From: Phoronis australis | Taxonomy: Eukaryota > Phoronida > Phoronidae | Length of the DNA: 39,012 nt | Direction of reading: 5' to 3' | Assembly (NCBI GenBank): GCA_002633005.1 | Contig: NMRA01000103.1 | Span: forward strand, 901,612-940,623 | Part shown: piece after piece, positions 1 to 12,800 of the stretch | Numbering within the stretch: position 1 is the stretch's first letter | How the letters are laid out: each line of letters begins with the position of its first letter | Notes under the pieces: model-generated | What the model was told of the DNA's origin: nothing | What the model saw: the letters and a program-made list of their open reading frames with translations, nothing else | The model's database searches: none | Made by a program: the position numbers and the translations under genes

Positions 1-648
1 ATTACAGATGCAAAATAACACTGTTTACACATTTTCCCTATCAACATTTCTTATTTAATATGTATGCACACGCAAACAATCATGCAAACACATAAAAGAC
101 TATAATGCTTAAGCAATGCACAACAGACAATGATTCATAATTTGAAACAATTTCAAGTCTAATCTGCACCATATCAAGATGTCATTAACGAAATGTGCAT
201 AGCTTGCAATTATCAACTCTCACTAATCAACAATAGCCAAGTACCCTAAGCTGTGTACGAAATGTTTTTCTATTCTAATCATTCCTATTTCTATACAACA
301 GTATATTCGGCCCAGTTATGACAAGGAATGTGAAGTTGGTCCCGTGAACTAGCAACCCACCATAAGGCTCGTCTCTCAGAAAATCATATTTCCCTTACAC
401 CATTGGTGCCAACAAACTGACCTAATAATCACTTCTTACACAGTTTTTCCACCACATGATAATTTCAGCATAAAGGTATGTTACCATCCTGTTAATGGGT
501 TAACATTGGATCTCACAGAAGTGTATCTTTGTTCAATAGGCACTCCTTACTACAGGCACATCGGTGAATTACACAAAAAAACGAATGTACCCTCCAGTCA
601 TTTTAAAAACACAGAGGGACTTCTGAGCTAATCAGGCAATACACTCAC
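1..648. other. Probable intron after MAM16; no exon seen
   Basis: AT-rich sequence downstream of the last visible donor. I find no MAM part A motif (CDFE, FDW, DHT), no Thr/Pro linker and no polyadenylation context that I can tie to the gene. The next exon, expected to be class 2 part A of MAM17, is probably beyond the window edge. Confidence 0.6.
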
Positions 649-881
649 AAACGCATGCCCCTGGCGACACCTGGATGTCGTCAATGGATACGTCTCCTTG
701 GTAACTTGTTCCCCTGACACCCTCCATAACCAGTTTGTAGATGGATGGCTGCTGTGGAATAGTGACCAGGGCTCTGATCCATCGATCACCCTGGGTACCA
801 GTCTTGGTCCAAATGGGCGTGCTCAGCTTGGTTGATTTAGTCTTGACATACACATTTAGGGCATTCACATGGGCACCATAC
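649..881 (-). CDS. MAM16 exon B-end, C and D (last visible exon)
   Basis: 233 bp, phase 2 in, phase 1 out. It encodes [52 protein letters not shown] and QVSPGACV. I end it at a strong donor, GTTT|GTGAGT, because this gives the phase-1 exit seen after every other D part and makes PGACV match LPGSCI of MAM10. Reading on instead meets a TGA at 632-634 after a few residues (CECIA), which would be the C-terminus only if this intron is retained. Confidence 0.87.
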
Positions 882-3800
882 CTGAACGAGACGGGAAAGA
901 AACAAAATTTTTTATCCCATTTATTCGTTGAGCCCAGCTTAACACAGAATAAGTTGATAATGACTTTTTTGCCACAACATCACTCATCTATAATTGAGAG
1001 TTTAAGTTCACTACTGCTTGACAATGTTGAAAAAGAAAAAAAAGAAAGCATTCATCACACATAAATCCCAAACTCATGCATAACACTGACACTATGCCTT
1101 GAACTTCAGAATACAGTCAGACAATTACTTGTCAAACAAAAAACACACATTTATGTAAATCACCCAAAAATGACTACTTTAAAAATGAACTGACCCAAAT
1201 GCCAAACTCAAGCCATTTCCCCTTAATGGAACGTATCCAAAGGTCCAACAGAGTATAACCCCCACTGTCCAAGAATTGTTCATGAGAAGGCAAAACAAAG
1301 TCTAACGGAATTTCAATCTCATGCGAAGCTCAACATTCAAAAGATGGCGGAGACTCTTGACTTACATGTGGTACCAGAAGCTGAGACAGTTGGTTGAGGC
1401 CGGCAATACAGCACTGACGAGACGTGCAGAGTCGTTTAACTTCTTTGTGCCGGATGCCTCTATGTAAATGTAATAGCCTTTACCTGCAAACAAGCAAAGA
1501 CAATTGGCTTCAATCTCCAATGCCAGTGCAAAGAAAATTTTTTATAATAGACTGCGTTTGACCGATAACCTCAAACAAAATCTCACAGATAGCGCCTCAC
1601 ATATTTTAGTAGAAAAAGTCACCTTGATGAAAAATGGTTATGTACCTGAGGTCCAATGACAAGTATAACTTATGGCAACAAACTTGGATAGTGGAGGTGG
1701 CCAGGTATTTTCCATATGGAACAAAACCAGACATTTCAAAATGTATCCATTAATCACAGTACTATGAGTCATTCTATCAATTGAAAGCCATTTTTATTGA
1801 CTGGACATAAAAATCAAAAATGTCACTTCAAACTTGAAGTAGAAAACATCAGTGTACAGCTTAAACAGAAATAGTCTTCGTCCTAAGGATGAAGAATCAC
1901 TGAAAAACATAGGGATGACATGTACGTAACATCAGAATTGACTGATGGAACAGCTAGCCCAACCTACCAGATGTGTGATCGCCCTTTGGACCAGTGAACC
2001 GACTCCCAGTGGCACCTGAGATGCGTGACCAATCAAAGTCATCATCATTTGCTTGTGTCCACTGGCAGAGACCCTTCTCGAAATCACAGTCATTCTTCGT
2101 CGGTGCTAAAACCAGGAAGCACGTAATTTATTAAGCATGATAACCACAGTATCAAATGTTGCATCAGATTATATTACGTTGGTTTGAAGACAGATGTCCG
2201 TTGTATAAAAATGTCCCAAACAGAGACTCTACCTGAGCCCCCTAAATCTTTGGCGCAACTGCAGACTTTGCTACTCTCATTAACGTTATCTTTTCTCACT
2301 AAATAATTTCATTGGATCGGTGAGTCAAAATCAGGCAAATTTCACGAGACAAAATTGATAGTTACTACTTACAATAAATTGAACATTTTCGACCGTCAAT
2401 GACTGCGGTCATTCTCAAACTGATGGTTATTGGTGGATTTGCAGTCACCTGATAAAGTTCCCACCATGTAATATGATGTCATAAATGTCAGAAAGAGCGT
2501 GATAAGCTGACTTTGTAATACACACTTAATATGTCATTTATTGTCTTACTGTTACTCCAATAATTATTATGATCTTTTATTATTATAATTGTTGTTAAAC
2601 AGTACTCGTCTGCCTAATAAATATATACCGTTGTGAAAACTAAGCCCTCACTTTCATGGAAAATAAAGTATCAGTCCTTGAATTAGGGGTGTTGCATGAA
2701 ATGCAACTCATTTTGTTTTCAATGACATTAAGAATTCTAGGCAGAGTTCACTCCTCGCTGTGTATCAAAGTTAAAATTGACTAATTTAATTGTAAATACA
2801 GAAAGGCAGAAGAAAGGGCAATCAGAATCCTCAAGAATCTGCAAATGGGACAAACATTTCGCGAGACGGTCTCTATCAGGGTTCTTGTGAAGACTCGATG
2901 TAATATGTACTTCATAATATTTGTTAAAAAATACATTTTTACTTCATAGACGACTCATTTCATTCTAATTATACAAACTCTGTACTCAAGTTTGACCAGT
3001 TTCAAACTGTGATGGGTTCAGTTACTTGTTTCAGTTCGCAAATTATAGTTCAGATGGTAAGGCTGAGTGGAAATGACCATTGCGGTCTATGTTTCAATAT
3101 GCAAGCATGGCAGAACGATAGTGACTAGATTGACTTAACCTTACCAAGAGTAGCCACTGTTGTAGCCGGTGTGGTGGGTGTTGATGGTCCTACACTCACA
3201 GCTACATACGCGTCAGATGGTTGAACTGAAACAAAACCAAGGGCAAGGTCATCGGCTGCTAACAGAGCCACCTAGCTAATTAAAACAACGACAGAAATAT
3301 ATTCTGGTTCATTGAGTACAAAAATTCGTTCATTTTTGCTAAATTAATAGAAACAAGAAAATCTTGTGTTCAAAGAGACCTTTTATCATGACTAAACACA
3401 GCGTTAATTGGCATTTTTTTAAATGACTGAAACAGCAACATTTCCTCTCGCATCCTCTATCCCACATCCTCCCCTAACCTCCATCTTACCATTGCACGAA
3501 CGCTCCGTGAAAGTGACATCATCGAGTGCTATATCGCTATAGATATTGTACCCGCGGACTGCCTCGAACAGGATTTGGTAGTCGGTAGTGCTCTTAAAAC
3601 CTATCTGTCCAGCATTCCAGTTCTTATCCTTTTGGCCAACTATTTCCCACAGCAACGTGTAGTTTGTACCCTAGTAACAAAATAGTCCAAGGTCATGAAC
3701 CAAGACAGGTCAAGGTCAAATCTTTTGAGCAATATAATTATTAATGCAAATTCTTTTAACGATATGATGACTTAAAGACTTCTTAAACCATAATCTTTAA

Positions 3801-6800
3801 GTAATCTTACAAAGGTACAGACCTTCGCCATATTTCAACAACTATGTTCTTTACTGAATAATACAATGATAACAATATAAAAACAAGAATAACATTAATG
3901 CAATAACAATAATCACAACAATAATAACAAAATATGAATAATTATAATATTTATAATAATTTAAAATGTCACACCTGTCGCAGGTAAACACTGAGGCGAC
4001 CAATGCCAGGACCGGACATGTAGAACCAGAACTTGAGGCAGCGTCCAGTTGAGCTGGTGGCGCTAAGTGTTGGTGAGAACAGACGAGCGTTGTCACCATT
4101 CTTTCGTGGAGATGAACCCTCTGCATACATGTAAACACCTACAAAAGATAGATACATTAGCCCACATCTCAACTTAGGGTGTCAATACGATAACATAAAC
4201 CGACCATGACTGCAGTCTGTAAATGAGAGACAGCAGTAGTCCTGTTATGACTAATGTAAGATTTGTTGCTTCAAACAGGATGAACTATAAAACAGTCACC
4301 ATGTAGGTGGATTAGGCTGGTCATTACACAATATGAATTTTTGAAATTGAGGAACCGAAGCTGAGAACTACAGAAGAGAGACAAAGCTCACCAGTTGTGT
4401 TCTGCAGCGTGTGGTCGAAGGGTGGCCCTGTGATTGGGGTGGAGGTTGGGCCTTTGTGACGTATCCAGTCAAACACATCATTGAGTTTTGTGTTGGTCCA
4501 GCCGCAAGTGCCCGATTCAAAGTCACAACTTCCTGTAATGACACAAAGATGGTGGACAATTTTAATGCTATACTCAAGCATGGAGTTATAGACTTAAGAA
4601 CTAAAAACTTTCAAATAAAATTTCTTTTTTAGGATCGATATATGTCCCGAATTATCTGCAGGTGGACACAGCACTTGTTAATTATCAAGATAACGATGAA
4701 GTTGTTAAGATGAAGTTGTCGACATTGATACAAAGATAGGTTCCCCAGTACAAATCCTTGTGAGCAACGCTAGACATAAATCAAGTCACAGAGTTCTTGG
4801 AATGGCTCTCATTATTAATTAATCGCAAAACCAAATGAATACAAAATAATCAGGCAAAAATGCAGTCGCAATTTTTAATTGTAACATGCACAAATCATTG
4901 TCTGATGTTGCAAAAGAGTAAGAGATGTCAAGATAATCAAGAGACTTAATGTTTGTAAAATGTCCAACTGTTGTTCTAGTACAAATCTTCATGAAAGAAA
5001 ATTACTAGTCAGACAACACAACAGTGTTGCTATATTTTGTGAACCACCACTTTTCAGTCTGGTCCGTAATGGGCCAATTGAAAACAGTCCAGAAATCCTT
5101 GTTGAAAGAGGAATATCACAATCCTACAACACGATCTTGTGGCAACAGAAAACCAAGGCATCCAGCAGGAGGAGCCCCAACCAACAACGACAGCATATCC
5201 TCGTAAAATCTCACCCACCTTCCTGAGCATCATAAGATGACAACAATCTCCACACACCAGCCGTCATAACACCTTCCTTGTTTGGACAGACAAGAAGGCA
5301 TCATGACAGCTGTCGTGAGGCAGACGTCAGAGTGGCACTCCTACTCCTAATTATAAACTACCAACTGTTACTGTTACATAATAATTAACAAGTATTACTA
5401 TGATTATAACAAATACAGTCACAATTGTTATTTTCACTCTTTTATGTGATAAAAAGCAAGGTGGATTTTCGTCCTCGTTCCGTCAAAGCCCAAGCCTGCT
5501 ACTTCTCAGCGGAAAATCCATCTGAGAATTTGGAGACCTTGTGCTGGTTGTCCATATGCAAGAACTCTGACATGGTGATACAACAAGATAGGCGATTTTT
5601 CCCACTTTCTCTGTTCAGTTGAAAAACTCGCAACTGGACTATTACAATCACCATAATTACAAAATTATCATATTAACTTCATTAACACCTTAATTTTATG
5701 TAAATAAGTCAAGCAAATACCTGGAACACTGCATGGTACGGTAGAGGCCATGATGTCGTCAATGGCGATGTCGCCTTGGTAACTAGCGGCAGTGATGCCT
5801 TCAAATACCAACTGGAAAGAAGTATTTATTTTGAGATGTATGTGTGATGCCATGAGATTAATGGCTCACAGTAAAAATCGTGAAATTTTAAAAGGAAATA
5901 AGATCGTAAACAATAAATAGACCGCAACATATTCGATGAAGCATCAAAGGGAAGAAAAACTTAAAACTATGCAACAAAGGGTATGCGCATTCACGCAAAC
6001 ACAATCTAAATTGAAACCATAGCTTGCACAAACATATCCCCCAAAACTGGGAGACATTCAAAAGAAGCAGCATGCACTCGAACTACAATGTGAATCATTT
6101 AAAAAATAAACAAATAAATTTAAAAAGTGGGCTTCCATGTAATGAAAGCGCATACATTCTGTTTGACGGATTCTAAGGAACAAGGGAGATAATAAACAAC
6201 TTGGAATGCACGAAAATTTCCCTCACCTTGTACGTCTGAGGGTTCACACTTGGAACAGTCGTCATGGGAACAAGCGCTTGAGTCCACCGGTTACCCTGGT
6301 TACCCTTTTCAGACCATAGGCGCTTCAAAGTAGTTTTGCCCGATTGTGTGGCGGCGAGGTAGACATTCAGGTTGCCAATGTGCTGGCCATACATGTGATA
6401 CCAAAATGAAACACACTTGGTGGTCGACACATCAATGTCGGTTGTCCAGAGGCGGGCCGTGTCCCCGGCACGGCGGGGAGAGGAAGCCTCGATGTACATG
6501 TAGTAACCTAGAGAAACATCAGACTGTGAATAGGATTGAATGTTTTTCCACGAGAAAATGCGGAGTCCATCACTCTCAGAACTACCTTTTTAATATGATA
6601 GTATGAGGGTACCCAAATGTACAAAAATGTAGGGTATGCTTAATGGGTACATGCCTGCAAAATCCTGTGAAACTACACTGAGGAAAGACGCACATAGCTG
6701 AAGCACATCTGAACATAAAAGTCTCCAATTTGACAGGGAATGGATATGAAAAACTAAACGTTTTCGATCGTCAAATCCTGCGGTTATCCTCAGTGTGATA

Positions 6801-9800
6801 GTTAAGTGGACCTGCAGTCATGTGATGAAGTTTCCACCTTGAGCCGCGTAATACAGCGTCATAAATGTCAGAAAGATTGTGCCTCATTACACTTGCCTGA
6901 TATTTGACTCACCATTCGGATGAGATTTTTTATTGAGATTCAGCGTAACACAGAATGACAAAAACAAGACCTTACCTTTGCTGGTTCCATATGTGTGATC
7001 ATTGGACGGTCCAGTACCAGATGATGCCGTAGCTGCACTCTGCCTCGTCCAATCAAATTGATCTTTTTGGTCTTGTACATAACCACAGATTTTGGCATCT
7101 TCAAAGTCACAGTTGATGTTGGTTCTAACACCAGGGGGCAGAGTAGACAGTGGGGCTACAAGAAATGAACCATTTCAATGTCAAGTACTGAATTCCTGAA
7201 GAAAGGAGACAAAACGAACAAATTATCAGAGAGTCCTTGACCAATGAATGTGTAGTTGCTAAAAACAGAACCCACAAACTGCAGAAGAGCGTACCTGATA
7301 TTATGGAGGAAAAGAATCCCGATTTTGACTTAACTCGACTTAAAAATGCGTTACAAAACATTTAACTTCCAATTGGTTCTTGTATTGACAAGATAACGAG
7401 ACAATCTGTTTCATGACTGGTCGATCACAGAACAATGGTCACATGTTTCTTATGAACATTAATAGACATTAACTTATAAAACCTTGACTGCTTGGAACAG
7501 ATGCAGTAATGCATCCTTTTGCAGTTTGTTGCAGACCTTGTATAATGAAACTGCAGTGGCCTAATATATACATTGAGTTGTATACCATCTGAACACTGAA
7601 CTTAATGTATAATACAACATCTGCAACAAAATGCGAAAGACTACGGCTGTGACTATTACAATTATCATATGAAAGGCAGTACGATAGCTTCCGATAAAGC
7701 AATACTGACCAACTACAGAAAGAAAATTATGCTTCACTTATGTTATCTGGATAACAAATGTTGCAGTTTGGTATTGACCAATCAGATGATGCAAAAATCA
7801 TGAACCCTGGTCTCAAAGTCAGCAGACGATATCACTATATCAAAGTAGATTATAAGAACAAATTAGTCTAACAAGAGACAAGAAGCACCAGTGGTCCTGT
7901 AATAAAGCAAGTAGACCAATCGCTTGGGAGTATTAGATCATATACTAAATGGAGATAATTAGTGCCCTCTGCCTTCCGCCCCAACAGCACTGGTTTCCCT
8001 CCATCCATATGACTAGATATCACCATCGAAATCCGTCCCTACTTTAACAAAGTAGACCAAGTTAACGTTCTGTTAAAGGCTTACTTTGCCAGGTGCTTTA
8101 CAAAAACTAAAATGATAGGGCAGAACACACGATACATTGATAGAAGCTGAGAGGAGATTACAGCTTAAAGCAGGAGAACAAAAAGAAACATCAATGGCAA
8201 GAATGCGTGAATGCGTTTTAATATGAAAATGATATCAGATTTCCTTACTGCATGGGCCGTAAGTCATGGAAATGTCATCCAATCCAATGTCACCCTTGTA
8301 GTCCGCCCCTCTAATGCCTTCAAAGATCACCTGTTGATAAGAAGTAATGAACAAAAACAATTTACACACAAGGCACAGACAACTTAGTTGACAGTTTAGG
8401 GTGGTAGCTAATCCATGGCCATGCTTTAACTTTAAAACAGTCTCTCTGCAACTGAAGCATTACGGTAATAAAAATGGCTATTTGCCAAGTACATATTATG
8501 TGACTGTGCAATAGAAAATTGAAACTGAAAACAACTACTAAGAAATGGGTTGATAGGTCAAAGACCAATAAAGGTTTAAAACCTTGTGAAATTCATTAAT
8601 GCAACACCGACAATTAATTAAACTCACATAGTTACTCTTTCCTGAAGATGGTGCTTTCAGCTGAACTCGAGCTAACTTCCAGGCATTTCCCTGGGTTCCT
8701 GTCTTTGACCATGTCTCTGCGCCTGGCTGTGTTTTGTCCGACGTGAAATACACATTCAGTGTATCTACATGTGCACCGTACATGTGGTACCAGAACCGCA
8801 GACAGATGTCAGTATTGGCTGCCGTCGGTGGGCTGATGATTCGAGCCTTGTCGCCAGGACGACGAGGATTCGACGTTTCGATGTAGATATAGAAACCCTC
8901 TGGTGGAAGAAAGAACAACTTATTTTTAAAGGCGATCGCACTCTGTTGGAATGTGAACCATCAATAATCACAGGCAAATGAGGCTTTGAGCTTATACACG
9001 TTTTACAGAGAAACGCATCTATTGTAAACTGTCGTTAATTGTATTATGTCCAGATTATACAATTTTCCTCTTTATCATATAACAGAAGTCTTACTCTTGC
9101 AATGCATAACAGCTCCTACCAGAAAAGTTCCACTTTAACTGGTGCATGTTAGATATCACCATGATCACTGTTTAACAAATATATGCAAAAATCAACATCA
9201 TCAAAAGCATATTATATAAAATATTTCAAAAGTTCTCCAGCTGAGGCATGCCATAAGACTTGAACTCATTTCAGTAGTTTTTAATTATTTTTATTATATT
9301 GTTTATTTACCTGTCACAGCCAAACCTGTCATAAATTAATGATGAGTGAAAGTTGAATTAAATCTCCATGTAAGGGAAACACAGCTATTCTTCATGTCAC
9401 AATATGGTAAAAAACTCGACCTTTGGTTACCTTGGAGATGTATGCTGCGAAACAGCAATGACATCGCCTCAACATGATGCACCAGGGTCCCATCGTTAAA
9501 CAATGCACCTGACGTCATGCAACAATCGGACTTATCCAGTGGATAAATTTTAAAGTTTCAGGCAACCTGGTTCTTGTGAGTATTTACAATCCCTGAAACA
9601 ACTGAAAGTGACGGCAATAGTCAGATATAACATGCTCATATTTTGAGAACCAGTTTGATGCCCGTTATTCAGTGAAGAAAACTGGTTCTCAAAATTCTGT
9701 TACGATATATCCGACCATTACCGAAAGTGACATGGATGGTCGAGTAAAAGATCCACATCATGGTTCTATATTCACTTCAATTGGACAAACAATATGTCTT

Positions 9801-12800
9801 ACTTACAATTGAACACCATCTATGCTGGTCAGCCATGTTTGCTCAATAGATTAAACTGCATGCCGAACCAAGATGAGGACCTTCATTAGACCCTTTGTGC
9901 CACATTCTTTCAGTAGTAAATACATGTCAAGGGAGCAATGAATTTACAAGGCAACCAGGAATCTGTATTTTTAGTACAGGCAACATGAAAAATGGTTGCT
10001 TTCTCCTTTACTAGCACAAATGTTGAAAGAGGACTATTTGGTCGTATCACTCACTTCCTGTGGTGTGGTCAGTCTTTGGTCCAGTATCCGATGACCCTGT
10101 GGAGATGCTCTGTCTTGTCCAATCAAATGTGTCCGTCTTGTCCTGTTCCCAACCACAGTAATCTTTCTCAAAGTCACAGTTGAAGCTTGACACTGCCATG
10201 GAATGAAGGCAGACGACATCAGCAAATTGCACAGCCCTTCGCCGATTTGTAAGCAAATCACATCACACCCGAACATATTAAGACAATAAATTAAGTTACC
10301 TAATTAAGATATTTTTTTCACTTTCATGCTGTTTTGTGTAGTATTCGAATCAGTTTATATTTCTTGAAGTTCCAAAGATTGCATCATGGTCATTTAGCAG
10401 ATGAACTAGAACAGAATTTACCAGTTAAGCAAGACTTAATAAAAATAAATAGCTGTTGACTACCAAGTGAGCACCACTTACCTGGTGGCGGTGTGCCGGT
10501 AGACACTGTCGTTGGCATCACAGTTGTAGCTGCTAATGGAACAGCGTCAGCCGGCTGAATGGTGCAGGCTGCGTTGTCAGCAAAAGACACGTCATCAAGG
10601 GCAGTGTCACCAAGGTAGCCAATGCCACGGACACCTTCGAACATGACCTTAAAATAGATATTAAGCACATGATTGAATACATGGGTGATAAAAAAATTAC
10701 GTATGAATTAAAAAGTTACCAAACGATTGTGACCAGAAGCCACAAAACTTCTTGAAGGTTCAAAGTTCCATTGTGAGACAAAAATGTGGAAATTTAAAGA
10801 GAATCACTACAAGAGAATTTTAGCAAACAGTCCTGAATCAAACAAGAACTCTTTCTGCCCATCTCATTAGTACCACCTGAGACAAGAAGTCTCAAAACTT
10901 CCAACAACAAAAAACTCAACCAGCCCTAAAAAAATGAGAGTTCGGAAGATTAACCGCTGCATCTCAAAACTTAATCATCAACTGACTACCTGGTTCACAT
11001 TTTAAAGTTGTTGGACCCGACTTTGGTGAATGAAGTGGTTAAAAATCAAAACAAACCAAATTTTTCATGCAATGCATGATCTTCGATACAAGTAAAGTCC
11101 TTAAAGCCATGATTTTGTCCATGCATTCTCTAACACCTATCGCGGGAACATTTAATCAGTGTCCCTAGAAAAAGTCGTAACACCACCAATCCTACTTTTG
11201 ATAAAGTTTATTTTGTCAATTAAAAATAGAGATGAGTTTGTAGAAAAAATCCAAAACGCGTGAACTTTCCAATCACAAAGGGCAAACAAGGATTCAACAA
11301 CTTTAACACAACTAACCTTGAACTTGTTTGCACTCTTAAGTGGCACTTGACCCTGCAGCCATTTGATTCCCTGGTCACCAGTCTTTGTCCACACACGTGT
11401 TCGGTTGCCGCCACTGACCACGTAGACATTGAGATCCCCAATTTGCGACCCACTCATGTGGTACCAGAAAGTCATGCACTTGGTCTGAGATGCTGGGAAG
11501 GTCTCACTGTGAAGTTCTGCTCTGTCACCCAGTTTACGCGGAGCAGACGCCTCGATGTAGACATAGGAACCTGTTGAGAGAGTATTAGAAAGACCTCTGC
11601 TTGTTTAATCTGTTGTGGACAAAAATTTGACAAGGAGTTTACTTAAATATGAATTAGGACACACTAGAATAGTGTATAGCAAGAAATCATTACAGCTCCA
11701 TGTGCAATAAAGCACCATATTGTCAACCTGGACATGGTTGTTGTGCTTGTAAGGTTTCAGTTTTAGACATACTAAACATACACTAGGAGCAACTGATGGA
11801 TAAAGGTAAAACCTACAAAAATACGATAACACCAACATTCTACTAAGTGACCCCAAACCAGGAAATAAGCTGCGCAGAAAGCTTTAATTTTTACAATCAG
11901 TAACATTTCACTAACATCATGGTCAATTTGGGTAATTGAGAGTAAATGTTGCTATGGTGAAAAGCATAACATCAGTCAGGCAAGATACTGTTCCCATCAC
12001 TTGCAAATTACAAGCGAGGCAGAAAAGGATATGAAACTATACCAGTGGCATTTCCGAATGTGTGATCTGTGCCAGGACCCGTTCTTGAACTTTGCGTGTT
12101 ACCCTTCCCTCTGATCCAATCAAAGTCATCCGTCTGTACATTGGTCCACGTGCAATATCCGCTCTCGAAATCACAGTTTCCTGAAAAGAAAAAAGAGGTA
12201 CTAGTACACATTCCTAATTTCACACAACCATAGGAGGCACAAGACGTTCACTGATTGCTTCTGAGGTTTGATTAGGCACTGGAATCATGTGACAACATTT
12301 TGAAGATGGCATATTCGGCTTTAAGTGATAATCATTCAATATGAAGCAAAACAATCTCTTCAAAAAAAACTTCATACCTGGATTGACACAGTTTCCCTTC
12401 CTGATTGTCACATCATCGATGGCGGTGTCGCCACGGTAACTAATTCCACGGATACCCTCAAAGGTCACAGCAAAGCTGGCTAGACTAGAGCTGATTGGAA
12501 CTTGACCTTTCAGCCAGACATTGCCCTTGTCCCCTGAAAAAAATGAAGAACTGAAATCAAGACCTTGATATTGGTTGCAAAACTTGTAAAGTCATTAAAA
12601 AAAATCATTTACAAATTACAATTGCGCCATAAAATGATAAATGTTTGCCAAACGTCATGCATATCAAGTGAACAGCGAGCACACACCATCACTGCTGCTC
12701 ATTCATAAATTTACACTAACCTCCTCAGAGTACAAGAAAGTCACACGCACTCAAAACAACTAGTTATTTCTATGCAGCATTTCATAACCAGATAATTTAT

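Noticed and set aside
632-648. TGA at 632-634 as the true end of the protein
   Set aside because: A strong donor at 648 gives the phase-1 exit seen after all other D parts, and MAM16 is only the first domain of a cassette, so the gene probably continues.
741-1064. Plus-strand open frame of 107 codons
   Set aside because: It is largely the antisense of MAM16 coding sequence and has no motif of its own.
3880-3965. AT-rich run next to MAM15 exon B as an origin or regulatory site
   Set aside because: Simple AT-rich low-complexity sequence with no ordered repeat.
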